A stretch of DNA of 64,000 nucleotides from Achromobacter aegrifaciens (lineage in GTDB: Bacteria; Pseudomonadota; Gammaproteobacteria; Burkholderiales; Burkholderiaceae_B), in NCBI RefSeq assembly GCF_902859735.1, contig NZ_CADIJY010000002.1:1-64000 (forward strand), given 5' to 3'. Below the pieces are notes generated by a model that saw only the letters and a program-made list of their open reading frames with translations, was not told the DNA's origin and ran no database searches. Each line of letters starts with the position of its first letter. Within the stretch, counting starts at the first letter, position 1. Of the stretch, positions 27,172-37,452 are shown piece by piece. A program made the position numbers and the translations under genes.

Positions 27172-27885
27172 TTACAGTTGTATTTCCACCAGGCCGGCGT
27201 TGCGCACCACGCCGCTGACCACTTGGCCGCCTGCGGTGCGGACCTGCACGGTTGCGCCAGGTGCGGCGTTGTCGAGCGCCTGGCCTTCGCTGCTGACGAC
27301 GAAGCCCTTCCCGCGCGCGTTGATGCGGACGTTGGCGCCGCGCACCACCGATTGTGCGTTGCGCAATCCGGAACCCCGCACCGCTTGCCCCGCATTGATC
27401 CGGTGCACGGCCGACATGCCCACCACGGTTTGCGGATCTGTAATCGCGCCAGGGGGCAGGGAGACCAAATCGCCGTCTCTTGGAGCGAGGTCGTCCGGCG
27501 TCAGGGCCTGCCCCGCAGCAATCATGCGGGCGGCGACGTAGTAGTGGCCCGGCACGCTCACCGTCGCCTGGACATACGCCGTCCAGGGCTTGGGCGCGTT
27601 GCAGCGCACCCCGACCGTCATGCGTGAACGCAGTTTCATACCCGAGGGCATAAACGGGGACATGGCGTCGCAAGGCGCCAGGCGTTCCGCGCGCGGCGGG
27701 TCTATCGCGATCGAGGGCTGCCCTGGAAGGCCGGCCAGTTGATCCAGCAGATAGGTTTGTGCGGCAAGAGCGATCGCCTCGGGTGCCTGGACGGCGGCTT
27801 CCTGCCCCTGCGCGGCGGCCAGGGGCAGCAGCAGGGCTGCCAGGCAGCCTGCGCGCGCGCGGAGTCGGAGTGCGGATATTTTCAT
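27172..27885 (-). CDS. flgA: P-ring assembly chaperone FlgA
   Basis: 237 residues from the ATG at 27885; a TTG at 27921 is possible but would put 12 residues ahead of the signal peptide. Residues 1-28 are a Sec signal (MKISALRLRARAGCLAALLL, then PLAAAQGQ). The SAF-type domain follows (GHYYVAARMIAAGQALTPDDL, GMSAVHRINAGQAVRGSGLR, VRTAGGQVVSGVVRNAGLVEIQL at the C terminus). It assists FlgI ring assembly in the periplasm. It is divergent from flgB. Confidence 0.93.
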   Translation of the reverse strand: MKISALRLRARAGCLAALLLPLAAAQGQEAAVQAPEAIALAAQTYLLDQLAGLPGQPSIAIDPPRAERLAPCDAMSPFMPSGMKLRSRMTVGVRCNAPKPWTAYVQATVSVPGHYYVAARMIAAGQALTPDDLAPRDGDLVSLPPGAITDPQTVVGMSAVHRINAGQAVRGSGLRNAQSVVRGANVRINARGKGFVVSSEGQALDNAAPGATVQVRTAGGQVVSGVVRNAGLVEIQL

Positions 27886-28062
27886 GATGGAGGAATTGTA
27901 GAAGTCCGCGGCATTCGGCAATACGTGAATTGGATGAGAAATGACGGGTTATTTGGCTGATTGTGTTGAGCCCCCGGCCCCTATGATGCCGTCATCCAAT
28001 GGGATAACGGTCTGTCCGGCGTCCCTGGCTTTATCTGAATTGCAACGCACCAAGGCGCCCCG
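27886..28062. promoter_or_regulatory. flgA-flgB divergent promoter region with candidate FlhDC-like site
   Basis: AAATGACGGGTTATTTGGCTGATTGTG (given here as AAATGACGGGTT then ATTTGGCTGATTGTG, 27938-27966 region) matches 21 of 27 bases of the copy at 58571 between fliF and fliE. The core is at 27945-27962. Both flanking operons are middle-class flagellar genes. Confidence 0.5.
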
Positions 28063-28470
28063 ATGCTAGACAGGCTTAATGAAGATTTTCGGTTCTTCCA
28101 GCAGTCCCTGGGACTGCGCGCGCAGCGCCAGGAAGTGCTGTCGTCGAACATCGCCAATGCCGATACGCCCAACTACAAGGCGCGCGATTTCGACTTCAAG
28201 ACGGCCATGGCCAACGCCATGGAAGGCACGAAACGCCTGCCCGACACCGCGCTCACGCTGACTGCCGCTCGCCATATTCCGGCCAAGGCCGTATCGCAAG
28301 GTCCGACGGAACTCCTGTACCGCCTGCCGTACCAGCCGAGCATGGATGGCAACACGGTGGACATGGACATCGAACGCGTGCAGTTCGCGGATAACACGCT
28401 GCATTACCAAAGCACGATGCAGATGCTGTCTGGCCGTATCCGGACCATGATGGCCGCAATTCAGGAATGA
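28063..28470 (+). CDS. flgB: Proximal rod protein FlgB
   Basis: 135 residues. The N terminus has the rod-family motif QEVLSSNIANADTPNYKARDFDF; the C-terminal helix is DNTLHYQSTMQMLSGRIRTM. FlgB forms the base of the rod on the MS ring with FliE. It starts the flgBCDEFGHIJ operon and is 23 bp from flgC. Confidence 0.96.
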   Translation: MLDRLNEDFRFFQQSLGLRAQRQEVLSSNIANADTPNYKARDFDFKTAMANAMEGTKRLPDTALTLTAARHIPAKAVSQGPTELLYRLPYQPSMDGNTVDMDIERVQFADNTLHYQSTMQMLSGRIRTMMAAIQE

Positions 28471-28493
28471 TTCTTTAAAGGGAGCGGCAGGCA

Positions 28494-28913
28494 ATGTCCT
28501 TGTTGAGCATTTTCGATATCGCCGGTTCGGCGCTCAGCGCGCAATCGCAGCGCATGAACGTGGCGGCCAGCAACATGGCCAACGCCGACAGCGTGGTTGG
28601 CCCCGACGGCAAACCCTACCGCGCCCGTCAGGTCGTGTTCCAGGTGAATCCCCCGGCCGGCCAGGCGCTGGGCCAGGAAATCGGCGGCGTGCGCGTGGCT
28701 GGCGTGGTCGAAGACCAGTCACCCTTGAAGCAGGTCTATGACCCGCAGCACCCCATGGCCGACGCGCAGGGTTACGTCAGCATGCCCAATGTCGACCCGG
28801 TGGCCGAAACCGTGAACATGATCGCAGCCTCGCGCTCTTACCAGGCAAACGTGGAAGTGCTCAACACCGCCAAGGCCCTGATGCAGAAGACCCTGACCAT
28901 CGGCCAGTCCTAA
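28494..28913 (+). CDS. flgC: Proximal rod protein FlgC
   Basis: 139 residues. [28 protein letters not shown] at the N terminus and [31 protein letters not shown] at the C terminus are the FlgC signatures. An AAAGGGAG ribosome site precedes the ATG. Confidence 0.96.
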   Translation: MSLLSIFDIAGSALSAQSQRMNVAASNMANADSVVGPDGKPYRARQVVFQVNPPAGQALGQEIGGVRVAGVVEDQSPLKQVYDPQHPMADAQGYVSMPNVDPVAETVNMIAASRSYQANVEVLNTAKALMQKTLTIGQS

Positions 28914-28933
28914 TTTCCGGAACCAGTTAATCC

Positions 28934-29632
28934 ATGACCACTATCGACCAATCGACGAGCAAGACCGGCTTGGGCCTGGCTCAAACGGGCGCCAATAGCA
29001 GCAGCACGGCGCAAGGCCTGCAGGACCAGTTCCTGAAACTGCTGGTCACGCAGCTGCAGAACCAGGATCCCCTGAACCCGATGCAGAATGCCGAGCTGAC
29101 CTCCCAGCTGGCGCAGATCTCCACGGTGGAAGGCATCACCAACCTGAAGAACACCATGCTCGCCATCAGCGGCCAGATCGACGTGTCGCAGTCGATGAAT
29201 GCCGTGGCCATGATAGGCAAGGGCGTGCTGATTCCCGGCTCCAAGATCAAGTCTGGCGTGGATGCGGCAAATCCCGAGGCCCGCGTCGTCACGCCTTACG
29301 GTCTGGACCTGCAGGGCGATGCCCAGAAAGTGCAGATCCGCATTTCCGACGCCAATGGCGCGGTCGTGCGCACGATCGAAACGACAGACCAGAAGCCCGG
29401 CGTGTACACGCTGTCCTGGGATGGCAAGAACGATAACGGCATTGTGTTGGAACCGGGCGCGTACACCGTGTCCGTCCTGGCTACGGATGCCGATGGCAAG
29501 AAGGTGAATGCGGAAGTCCTGAGCTACGGCCAGGTCAAGAGCGTGGCGTACTCCACTGAAGGCCTGAGGCTGGATCTGGGCCTGGAAGGCCAGACCAGCA
29601 TGCTGGACGTGCGCAAGGTGATCGGCGCCTGA
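28934..29632 (+). CDS. flgD: Hook assembly scaffold FlgD
   Basis: 232 residues. The N-terminal export/cap region is QDQFLKLLVTQLQNQDPLNPMQNAEL in part, followed by TSQLAQISTVEGI. The C-terminal FlgD tudor/Ig-like part includes GVYTLSWDGKNDNGIVLEPGAYTV in part. It caps the growing hook and is discarded afterwards. A 71-bp gap separates it from flgE; I see no strong promoter there. Confidence 0.96.
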   Translation: MTTIDQSTSKTGLGLAQTGANSSSTAQGLQDQFLKLLVTQLQNQDPLNPMQNAELTSQLAQISTVEGITNLKNTMLAISGQIDVSQSMNAVAMIGKGVLIPGSKIKSGVDAANPEARVVTPYGLDLQGDAQKVQIRISDANGAVVRTIETTDQKPGVYTLSWDGKNDNGIVLEPGAYTVSVLATDADGKKVNAEVLSYGQVKSVAYSTEGLRLDLGLEGQTSMLDVRKVIGA

Positions 29633-29703
29633 AGCGGGCGCAATGTATCGGTGCCGGCGCAAGGGCGGCGGCTTCCCCTAGTTAAAGATTAGCGAGAACA
29701 AAC

Positions 29704-31203
29704 ATGGGTTTCGGACAAGGATTGAGCGGCTTGAACGCCGCAGCGCAGAACCTGGACGTCATCGGCAACAACATCGCCAACTCCGGCACGGTCGGCTTCA
29801 AGTCCGCCACCGCGTCGTTCGCCGACGTTTACGCCAGTTCGCGCGTCGGCCTGGGCGTGAAGGTTGCGGCCATCAACCAGCGCTTTACCGTGGGTACGGT
29901 GAACGGCGGCGGCGGCGAATACGACATCGCCATTGACGGCGCCAAGGGCATGTTCCGCGTAACCGACCAGAGCGGTGCGGTGATGTACACCCGCAACGGC
30001 GAATTCCTGGTCGACAAGAACAATTTCATCATCAACGCACAGGGCTATCGTCTGACGGGTTATCCGCCGGGCTCCGTGGGTGCGAATCCGGTGGAATTGC
30101 AGTTGCCTACTGCCAACGTGGCACCGAAGGCGACTTCCACTGGCACCACCGTGGCCAACCTGGATGCCAACGCGAAAGTCATCTACGAAACGGATACGCA
30201 AACCAAGGCACCCGTCCTTGGAAGGGTCACGTTGGGCACGGCGCCTGGCACTGTGTACACCTTCAGCCGAGATGCCACGGGTACCGCCAAACTGGAGGAT
30301 ACTGAGCCCGCCGGTGGTGGGCTGCCCGCCGCGGGCTCCACCTTCACCGTCGGTACGGAAACGGTAACCGTGGGCGCGGGCGGAGTTATTACGAGCGGTG
30401 ATCTGTCGAAGATGGGGGCGTTCACGGAGTACACGGCGGCTGTCGTCGAAACTGGCAAGCCGTTCGACCCGAAGCTGTCCAACACCTATACCAACGCCTC
30501 GCCGATGACGGTGTTCGACTCGCTGGGCAATTCCCATCAGGTCATGCAGTACTTCGTGAAGCGCCCCGCAGCTACTGCGGATACCAGCACGTACGACGTT
30601 TACTACACGATCGACGGGCAGGCCATGGCGCCGACCACCGAAGCGGGCGGAGTCTGGGGCAACCCGCAGAAGTTCACCTTTAACAAGGCCGGCGTGATGA
30701 CCAGCGCACCTGTCGTCAACCTGTCCTTCGCCAACCCGGGCGGCGGCACCACGCCCGCAGATCCGATCAACATTGCGATGAACTACGCCGGCACCACACA
30801 GTTCGGCAGCGCCTACAAGCTGGTAGCCAAGCCGGACGGATATGCTTCCGGCGAGTTCAGCGGCATCAACATCAGTGGTGACGGCAGCATAGTGGCGAGC
30901 TACACCAACGGCGAGACTCAGGTCGTCGGCACCATCGTGCTGGCTGACTTCTCCAACCTGCAGGGGCTGCAGCCCGTGGGCAACAACGCCTGGACGGAAA
31001 CCTCCGCCTCCGGCCAGCCCATCCTGGGCCAGCCCGGCACCAACGGCCTCTCCAAGGTCGTGGGCCAGGCCACGGAGTCGTCCAACGTCGACATGAGCAA
31101 GGAACTGGTCAACATGATCATCGCCCAGCGCACGTACCAGGCCAATTCGCAGACCATCAAGACCCAGGACGAAATCATGCAAGTCCTGATGAATCTGAAG
31201 TAA
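29704..31203 (+). CDS. flgE: Hook protein FlgE
   Basis: 499 residues, longer than the enteric 402 through an enlarged middle domain. The N-terminal motif GLSGLNAAAQNLDVIGNNIANSGTVGFK (shown in part) and the C-terminal SSNVDMSKELVNMIIAQRTY define the family. It polymerises into the flexible hook; its length is set by FliK. ATG at 29704. Confidence 0.96.
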   Translation: MGFGQGLSGLNAAAQNLDVIGNNIANSGTVGFKSATASFADVYASSRVGLGVKVAAINQRFTVGTVNGGGGEYDIAIDGAKGMFRVTDQSGAVMYTRNGEFLVDKNNFIINAQGYRLTGYPPGSVGANPVELQLPTANVAPKATSTGTTVANLDANAKVIYETDTQTKAPVLGRVTLGTAPGTVYTFSRDATGTAKLEDTEPAGGGLPAAGSTFTVGTETVTVGAGGVITSGDLSKMGAFTEYTAAVVETGKPFDPKLSNTYTNASPMTVFDSLGNSHQVMQYFVKRPAATADTSTYDVYYTIDGQAMAPTTEAGGVWGNPQKFTFNKAGVMTSAPVVNLSFANPGGGTTPADPINIAMNYAGTTQFGSAYKLVAKPDGYASGEFSGINISGDGSIVASYTNGETQVVGTIVLADFSNLQGLQPVGNNAWTETSASGQPILGQPGTNGLSKVVGQATESSNVDMSKELVNMIIAQRTYQANSQTIKTQDEIMQVLMNLK

Positions 31204-31240
31204 GCCGGGCAGGCACGAGACGACACCGACGGAATAGGCA

Positions 31241-32005
31241 ATGGACCGTATCATCTACACCGCCATGAATGGCGCGGCGCGCATCACCGAGCATCAGGCC
31301 GCGCTTTCCAACAACATGGCCAACGTGAACACGGCGGGTTTCCGCGAGCAGATCGCGCTGTACCGCTCCGTGCCGGTCACGGATGGGACGAGTCTGCCCA
31401 CGCGTGTTTCGACGGTGGCGTCCACGCCGCGCAACAGCTTCCAGATGGGCAATATGCAGACCACGGGCCGGGACCTGGACGTGGCGCTGTCCAGCGAGCG
31501 TGGCTGGATCGCCGTGCAGACGCCGCAGGGCGAGGCGTACACCCGCGCCGGCAGCCTGCAGGTCGGCATCAATGGCTTGTTGCAGACCTCGTTGGGCCAA
31601 CCCGTGTTGTCGGACCAGGGCGGCCCCATCGACGTGCCCGACCAGGCCGCGCTGACCATCACCGCGGACGGCACCATTACCGCCATCGGCGCAGGCGACG
31701 CGCCGAACAACATCCTGAACCTGGGCCGGATCAAACTGGCCAGCCCGCAGAACGAGCAGCTGGTGCACGGCGACGATGGCGTCTTCCGCATGGCGCCCGT
31801 CAATGGCCAACCCGCGCCTCCGGTGCCTGCCGACCCCAGCCTGCGGCTGTTGTCGGGCGTGCTGGAAGGCAGCAACACCAATCCGATGGCGGCGATGGTC
31901 GGCATGATCGCCAACGCCCGCCGCTTCGAGCAGCAGATGCAGGTGATCCAGCAGTCGGACCGCAACGCCGAGCGCGCCAACGGCATCCTGTCGGTAAGCG
32001 CGTGA
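31241..32005 (+). CDS. flgF: Proximal rod protein FlgF
   Basis: 254 residues. MDRIIYTAMNGAARITEHQA at the start, then LSNNMANVNTAGFREQ; the C-terminal helix is TNPMAAMVGMIANARRFEQQM. FlgF lies between the FlgBC rod and FlgG. It has the usual position between flgE and flgG. Confidence 0.96.
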   Translation: MDRIIYTAMNGAARITEHQAALSNNMANVNTAGFREQIALYRSVPVTDGTSLPTRVSTVASTPRNSFQMGNMQTTGRDLDVALSSERGWIAVQTPQGEAYTRAGSLQVGINGLLQTSLGQPVLSDQGGPIDVPDQAALTITADGTITAIGAGDAPNNILNLGRIKLASPQNEQLVHGDDGVFRMAPVNGQPAPPVPADPSLRLLSGVLEGSNTNPMAAMVGMIANARRFEQQMQVIQQSDRNAERANGILSVSA

Positions 32006-32070
32006 TACGGCGACTGAACTAGAAACATTTTTTGCGCGCGGCAGGGCCGCGGCACCAGGAGTACTTCATC

Positions 32071-32856
32071 ATGATGCGTTCGTTGTGGATCGCCAAGACG
32101 GGTCTGGAAGGTCAGCAGACTTCCATGGACGTGATTTCGAACAACTTGGCCAACGTTTCGACCAATGGCTTCAAGCGTGGTCGCGCCGTGTTCCAGGACC
32201 TGATGTACCAGACGCTGCGTCAGCCTGGCGCCCAAGTCGGCGACGCTACCCAGCTGCCGTCGGGCCTGCAACTGGGTACCGGTGCGCGCGTGGCCGCGAC
32301 CGAGCGCATCCACACCGCCGGCAATCTGAACAACACCGGCAGCGAGATGGATATCGCCATCAATGGCCGTGGTTTCCTGCAGGTCGAACTGCCTGACGGC
32401 ACCCAGGCCTACACCCGCGACGGCGCACTGCAACGCGACCAGAACGGCCAGTTGACGACCGTCAGCGGCTACGTGATCCAGCCGCCGATGAACATCCCCG
32501 ACAATGCGCTGTCGATCTCCATCGGCAACGACGGCATCGTTTCGGTGACGCAGCCCGGCGCCGCTGGCATCAACGTGCAGATCGGCCAGCTGCAGATCGC
32601 CACGTTCATCAACCCCACCGGCTTGCAGAGCGTCGGCGAGAACCTGTACCTGGAGACCGACGCTTCGGGACCCGCCAACCTGTTGCAGCCTGGCGTGGAC
32701 GGCGCCGGTTCGATCATGCAGAAGTACGTTGAAACCTCCAACGTCAACGTCGCTGAAGAGCTGGTCAACATGATCACCACCCAGCGCGCCTACGAAATGA
32801 ACAGCAAGGCCGTCAAGACCTCGGACGAAATGCTGGCCCGCCTGACCCAACTGTGA
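32071..32856 (+). CDS. flgG: Distal rod protein FlgG
   Basis: 261 residues from the ATG at 32071, chosen because [20 protein letters not shown] matches the FlgG N terminus and AGGAG is at 32057-32061; the frame is open upstream to 32032 without similarity. [20 protein letters not shown] and the C-terminal [20 protein letters not shown] are typical. It forms the distal rod through the P and L rings. The stop overlaps the flgH start (TGATG). Confidence 0.96.
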   Translation: MMRSLWIAKTGLEGQQTSMDVISNNLANVSTNGFKRGRAVFQDLMYQTLRQPGAQVGDATQLPSGLQLGTGARVAATERIHTAGNLNNTGSEMDIAINGRGFLQVELPDGTQAYTRDGALQRDQNGQLTTVSGYVIQPPMNIPDNALSISIGNDGIVSVTQPGAAGINVQIGQLQIATFINPTGLQSVGENLYLETDASGPANLLQPGVDGAGSIMQKYVETSNVNVAEELVNMITTQRAYEMNSKAVKTSDEMLARLTQL

Positions 32857-33545
32857 TGTCCATGTCTGTCCTGCGCCTGGTATCGAGTGCGGCCCTGGCT
32901 ATGCTGGTGGCCGGTTGCGCCATGATCCCGCCCGAGCCCATCGTGACCGGGCCGACGACGGCGGCGCCGCCGCCGCCGCCCACGCCCATGGCGCAGCCCA
33001 CGGGCTCGATCTATCAGCCGACGACCTACGGCAACTATCCCTTGTTCGAGGACCGCCGGCCGCGCAACGTGGGCGATATCGTCACCATCGTCCTGAACGA
33101 AAAGACCAACGCTTCCAAGAACGTCGCCACCAACACCAACCGCAGCGGCAGCGCTTCCCTGGGCATCGCCGCCGCGCCGTCCTTCATGGATAGTTGGGCC
33201 AATGCCAACCTGAACACCGACGCCAAGGGCGGCAATGTGTCGCAGGGCAAGGGCGACAGCACGGCGAACAATGCCTTTACCGGCACCATCACGACCACGG
33301 TGGTGGGGGTGATGTCCAACGGCAACCTGCAGGTCGCGGGCGAAAAGCAGATCGCCATCAACCGGGGCAGCGAATTTGTGCGCTTCTCCGGCGTAGTCGA
33401 TCCGCGCTCCATTACCGGCACCAACACCGTGTCGTCCACGCAGGTGGCCGACGCCCGCATCGAGTACCGCAGCAAAGGCGTCATGGACGAAGTCCAGACC
33501 ATGGGCTGGCTGCAACGCTTCTTCCTGATCGCTTCGCCGTTCTGA
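32856..33545 (+). CDS. flgH: L-ring lipoprotein FlgH
   Basis: 229 residues from the ATG at 32856, which overlaps the flgG stop; a GTG at 32853 and an ATG at 32862 are also in frame. The lipobox LVAGC puts the lipidated cysteine at residue 21. The mature part is Pro-rich at first, then the L-ring core ([51 protein letters not shown]). It forms the outer-membrane bushing. Confidence 0.95.
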   Translation: MSMSVLRLVSSAALAMLVAGCAMIPPEPIVTGPTTAAPPPPPTPMAQPTGSIYQPTTYGNYPLFEDRRPRNVGDIVTIVLNEKTNASKNVATNTNRSGSASLGIAAAPSFMDSWANANLNTDAKGGNVSQGKGDSTANNAFTGTITTTVVGVMSNGNLQVAGEKQIAINRGSEFVRFSGVVDPRSITGTNTVSSTQVADARIEYRSKGVMDEVQTMGWLQRFFLIASPF

Positions 33546-33547
33546 AC

Positions 33548-34684
33548 ATGAAACAACCGAATCCGATATCCGCCTTGGTGTCCTTGTTGGCGCGCGTCTG
33601 CATTTCGGTCGGGCTGATGGCCGGCGCGGGTGCGGCGCACGCCGAACGGCTCAAGGACCTGGCGTCGATCCAGGGCGTGCGGGGCAACCAGCTGATCGGC
33701 TATGGCCTGGTCGTGGGTCTGGATGGCAGCGGCGACCAGGTGCGGCAGACGCCGTTCACGCAGCAAAGTCTGACCAATATGTTGTCGCAGCTCGGTATCA
33801 CCGTTCCGCCCGGCAGCAATATGCAATTGAAGAACGTGGCCGCGGTCATGGTCACGACCACGCTGCCGGCTTTCGCCCGTCCGGGCCAGACGTTGGACGT
33901 GGTGGTTTCGTCCATGGGCAACGCAAAGAGCCTGCGCGGAGGCACATTGCTGATGACCCCGCTCAAGGGGGCCGATAGCCAGGTCTACGCGATCGCCCAG
34001 GGCAACATCCTGGTGGGCGGCGCGGGCGCCTCCGCCGGTGGCTCCAGCGTGCAGATCAACCAGTTGAATGGCGGGCGCATCAGCGCGGGCGCCATCGTAG
34101 AGCGCGGCGTGCCCACCACGTTCGCGCGTGACGGCTACGTTTATGTGGAACTGAACAATACCGATTTCGGCACGGCGCAGAATGTGGCCATGGCGTTGAA
34201 CCGCAAGTTCGGCCAAGGCACCGCCACTGCGCTGGACGGACGCGTGGTGCAGGTGCGCACACCGATGGATCAGGCTTCGCAGGCGCGCTTCCTGTCGCAG
34301 CTCGAAGACTTGCAGGTGGCGCGCGCGCCCACGGTGGCCAAGGTCATCATCAATGCGCGCACGGGTTCGGTCGTCATGAACCGCACCGTCATGATCGAAG
34401 AAGCCGCCGTGGCCCACGGCAATCTGTCGGTCATCATCAATCGCCAGAACCAGGTATCGCAGCCTGACACGCCTTTCACCGAAGGGCAGACGGTGGTGGT
34501 ACCCAATACGCAGATCGAGGTGCGTCAGGAGAACGGTTCCCTGCAACGCGTGAGCACCAGCGCCAATCTGGCGGATGTGGTCAAGGGCTTGAATGCCCTG
34601 GGCGCCACGCCGCAGGACCTGCTGGCGATTCTGCAGGCCATGAAGACCGCCGGCGCCTTGCGCGCCGAACTGGAAATCATCTGA
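33548..34684 (+). CDS. flgI: P-ring protein FlgI
   Basis: 378 residues from the ATG at 33548, 2 bp after flgH; the frame is open further upstream inside flgH, but the signal peptide fixes the start. Residues 1-32 are a Sec signal ending GAAHA before [41 protein letters not shown] and [13 protein letters not shown] are family segments. It forms the periplasmic ring around the rod with FlgA's help. Confidence 0.96.
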   Translation: MKQPNPISALVSLLARVCISVGLMAGAGAAHAERLKDLASIQGVRGNQLIGYGLVVGLDGSGDQVRQTPFTQQSLTNMLSQLGITVPPGSNMQLKNVAAVMVTTTLPAFARPGQTLDVVVSSMGNAKSLRGGTLLMTPLKGADSQVYAIAQGNILVGGAGASAGGSSVQINQLNGGRISAGAIVERGVPTTFARDGYVYVELNNTDFGTAQNVAMALNRKFGQGTATALDGRVVQVRTPMDQASQARFLSQLEDLQVARAPTVAKVIINARTGSVVMNRTVMIEEAAVAHGNLSVIINRQNQVSQPDTPFTEGQTVVVPNTQIEVRQENGSLQRVSTSANLADVVKGLNALGATPQDLLAILQAMKTAGALRAELEII

Positions 34685-34689
34685 CGGCC

Positions 34690-35667
34690 ATGGCGTACAC
34701 CAATGATGCGGCGCGCGGCGCCAGCCGGCAGGATTCGGTTTTCGACATGGGCCGCCTGTCTGACCTGAAGCGCGATGTCAAAAAGGATCCTGAGGGGACC
34801 GAGCAGCAGAAACAGGTTGCCAAGCAGTTCGAGGCCCTGTTCCTGCAGATGATGGTCAAGCGCATGCGCGAGGCGACGCCCAAGGAAGGGCTGTTCGACT
34901 CGCAGCAGACGCAGATGCTGCAGTCCATGGCGGACGAGCAGCTGGCCCTGCATCTGGCGTCGCCTGGCATCGGCCTGTCCGGCGCCATTCTGGCACAGAT
35001 GCAGCAGGGCAAGCCCGGCGAGTTGGGCGCGGATGCGGTCAAGCGCCTGGGAGAGGGCGCGGACCTCGACTTCCGCGCCGCTGGCTCGCGCGAAGTGTCG
35101 GCATTGCTGAATGTGATGCGCAATAACAGCGCGCAGAACCGGGCGCTGGCCGCTGCGGAAGGCGCGCCCGACCACGTGGTCGCCTTCGTATCCAAGATGT
35201 CGCGCGCAGCCAATCTCGCTTCCCAGCAAAGCGGCGTGCCGGCCCGCCTCATCATGGGCCAGGCGGCGCTGGAGTCGGGCTGGGGCAAGCGCGAGATCAA
35301 GCACCAGGACGGCAGCACCAGCTACAACCTGTTCGGCATCAAGGCGGGATCCAGCTGGAAGGGGCAGGTTGTCAACGTACTGACTACTGAATACGAAGAC
35401 GGCGTGGCGAAAAAGGTGACGCAACCTTTCCGCGCCTACGCGTCCTACGAGGAATCGTTCGCGGATTACGCCCGTCTGATCGGCAACAGCCCGCGCTACG
35501 AGGGCGTCACGCAGGCCCGCAACGAGATCGAGGCGGCGCGCCGGATCCAGGATGCGGGTTATGCGACGGATCCCCAGTATGCGCAAAAGTTGATCGGCGT
35601 GATGAGCCAGCTGCGGGGTGCGGCATCCAAGGTGGAAATTTCTCGCCAGATGTTGGAAGGACTCTAA
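34690..35667 (+). CDS. flgJ: Rod cap and peptidoglycan hydrolase FlgJ
   Basis: 325 residues, two domains. N-terminal rod scaffold (QFEALFLQMMVKRMREATPKE in part, residues about 37-110). The C-terminal glucosaminidase domain has the catalytic glutamate E195 in GQAALESGWGKREI and the FRAYASYEESFADY segment. It opens the wall for the rod. The stop codon TAA forms part of the -35 element of the flgK promoter. Confidence 0.95.
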   Translation: MAYTNDAARGASRQDSVFDMGRLSDLKRDVKKDPEGTEQQKQVAKQFEALFLQMMVKRMREATPKEGLFDSQQTQMLQSMADEQLALHLASPGIGLSGAILAQMQQGKPGELGADAVKRLGEGADLDFRAAGSREVSALLNVMRNNSAQNRALAAAEGAPDHVVAFVSKMSRAANLASQQSGVPARLIMGQAALESGWGKREIKHQDGSTSYNLFGIKAGSSWKGQVVNVLTTEYEDGVAKKVTQPFRAYASYEESFADYARLIGNSPRYEGVTQARNEIEAARRIQDAGYATDPQYAQKLIGVMSQLRGAASKVEISRQMLEGL

Positions 35668-35691
35668 ATTCGGATCACCTCCTGCCGTTAA
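35665..35691 (+). promoter_or_regulatory. Sigma-28 promoter of flgKL
   Basis: TAAA-N15-GCCGTTAA: a perfect -35, exact spacing and seven of eight -10 bases. The -35 uses the flgJ stop codon TAA. The predicted leader before flgK is about 40 nt. Confidence 0.85.
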
Positions 35692-35737
35692 TTGGATATC
35701 CAGGTATATCAGCGGTTAAATACGGGGCATTGTCAGC

Positions 35738-37405
35738 ATGAATATGTATAAATTGGCGCTGGGCGGGCTGAACGCCGCTCAGGCAGGGCTGGCCACCACC
35801 AGCCACAATATCAACAATGCCACCACGGTTGGTTACAACCGCCAGCGCGTCATGGTTTCGACTGCCGGCGCCCAGGCGACCAGCAACGGCTACATAGGCC
35901 GAGGCGTGCAGGTCGACACGGTCGTGCGCAGCTACGACAGTTTCCTGTACAAGCAACTGGTCGGCGCTCAGGGCAGTGGCGCCCAGTTGCAGACGCAATA
36001 CAACCAGGTTTCGGCAATCAACAACCTGTTCGCCGACCGCACCGTCGGCATCGCGCCGGGCCTGACCAATTTCTTCACCAGCATGAATGCGGTGGCCAGC
36101 AAGCCTGCCGACCCTGCCGCGCGCCAGGATTTGCTAGGCAAGGCCAATAGCCTGGCCACCCAGATCCGTTCGGCCTACACCGAGATGCAAAACCAGCGCA
36201 TCGGCCTGAACACGCAGATCACCACGACGGTCGAGCAGGTCAACAGTTATCTGACGCGTATCGACGATCTGAACCAGCAAATCTCGCTGGCTACGGGCAA
36301 GGCGGGCGGCAGTCCTCCGAACGATCTCCTGGATCAGCGCGACCAGGCCGTCATGGAACTGAATCAGCTGGTAGGCATCACCACCTACGAACAAGGCGAC
36401 AAGATCAACATTACGTTGGCCAACGGTGGCCAGGCGCTGCTATCCGGCAACACCATCTATCCGCTGCAAGCGGTGGCTTCCTCCAAGGATACGGGACGCA
36501 CCGCCATTGCCTACACGCTGCCGGCCGGCTCGGGTAAGACGGTCGCCGTGGAGCTGGATGATGCGGAAGTGACCGGCGGCTCGCTGGGCGGCCTGTTGCA
36601 ATTTCGCGCGACTTCGCTGGATGTCATGCAAAGCCAGCTGGGTCAGATGGCCGTCGGCCTGGCGCTGTCCTTCAACGAGCAGCACAAGCAGGGCCTGGAC
36701 CAGAACGGCAATCCCGGCACGGACTTCTTTGGCATCGGTTCGCCGCAGGGCGTACCGAATGCGCAGAACAAGAGCAACGCGTCGCTTTCGGGTCAGTTCA
36801 CGAACCTGAACAACATCAACGCCAAGGAATACGAGATTTCCTTCGACGGCACGAACTACCGCGTGCTGCGCATGCCGGAAGGTTCGCAGGTCTACAACGG
36901 TCCGGCCACCGGGACGCCGGGCACGCTGAATCTCGACAGCGAGATGGGTGTGACCCTGACCATCAGCGCGCCGCCCCAGGCTGGCGACAAATGGTCGCTG
37001 GCACCCACGCGCGATGCGGCACGCGATCTTACCGTTCTGATCTCCGATCCTTACAAGATCGCGGCGGCCGACTTAGAAGGCGGTGACGCCAACGGCAAGA
37101 ACGCGCTGAAACTGGCTCAGCTGCAGAACAGCAAGGTGCTTGGTAACGGCACGATGAGCGTGAACGATATGTTCGGCCAGGTGGTGAATACGGTTGGGGT
37201 GCAAACCGCTCAACTCAAGTCCGCGGCGACCGCGCAGGCAAACCTGATCACGCAGAAGACTGCGGCGCAGCAGGCTGTCTCGGGCGTCAACCTGAACGAA
37301 GAATACGTCAGCCTGTCGCTGTACCAGGAACAATATCAAGCCAGTGCTCGCATCATTGACGTGGCCAGCACCATGTTCGACACGCTGCTGGGTCTGCGCG
37401 GCTGA
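35738..37405 (+). CDS. flgK: Hook-filament junction protein FlgK (HAP1)
   Basis: 555 residues. N terminus MNMYKLALGGLNAAQAGLAT then SHNINNATTVGYNRQRV; C terminus GVNLNEEYVSLSLYQEQYQA then SARIIDVASTMFDTLL. It forms the first junction ring on the hook. GGGG precedes the ATG. It is a FlgN client and a late gene by its sigma-28 promoter. Confidence 0.96.
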   Translation: MNMYKLALGGLNAAQAGLATTSHNINNATTVGYNRQRVMVSTAGAQATSNGYIGRGVQVDTVVRSYDSFLYKQLVGAQGSGAQLQTQYNQVSAINNLFADRTVGIAPGLTNFFTSMNAVASKPADPAARQDLLGKANSLATQIRSAYTEMQNQRIGLNTQITTTVEQVNSYLTRIDDLNQQISLATGKAGGSPPNDLLDQRDQAVMELNQLVGITTYEQGDKINITLANGGQALLSGNTIYPLQAVASSKDTGRTAIAYTLPAGSGKTVAVELDDAEVTGGSLGGLLQFRATSLDVMQSQLGQMAVGLALSFNEQHKQGLDQNGNPGTDFFGIGSPQGVPNAQNKSNASLSGQFTNLNNINAKEYEISFDGTNYRVLRMPEGSQVYNGPATGTPGTLNLDSEMGVTLTISAPPQAGDKWSLAPTRDAARDLTVLISDPYKIAAADLEGGDANGKNALKLAQLQNSKVLGNGTMSVNDMFGQVVNTVGVQTAQLKSAATAQANLITQKTAAQQAVSGVNLNEEYVSLSLYQEQYQASARIIDVASTMFDTLLGLRG

Positions 37406-37452
37406 TCGGATCGTTGAATCGTGACAAATAAAGAAAATTTCGGAGCTTCACC

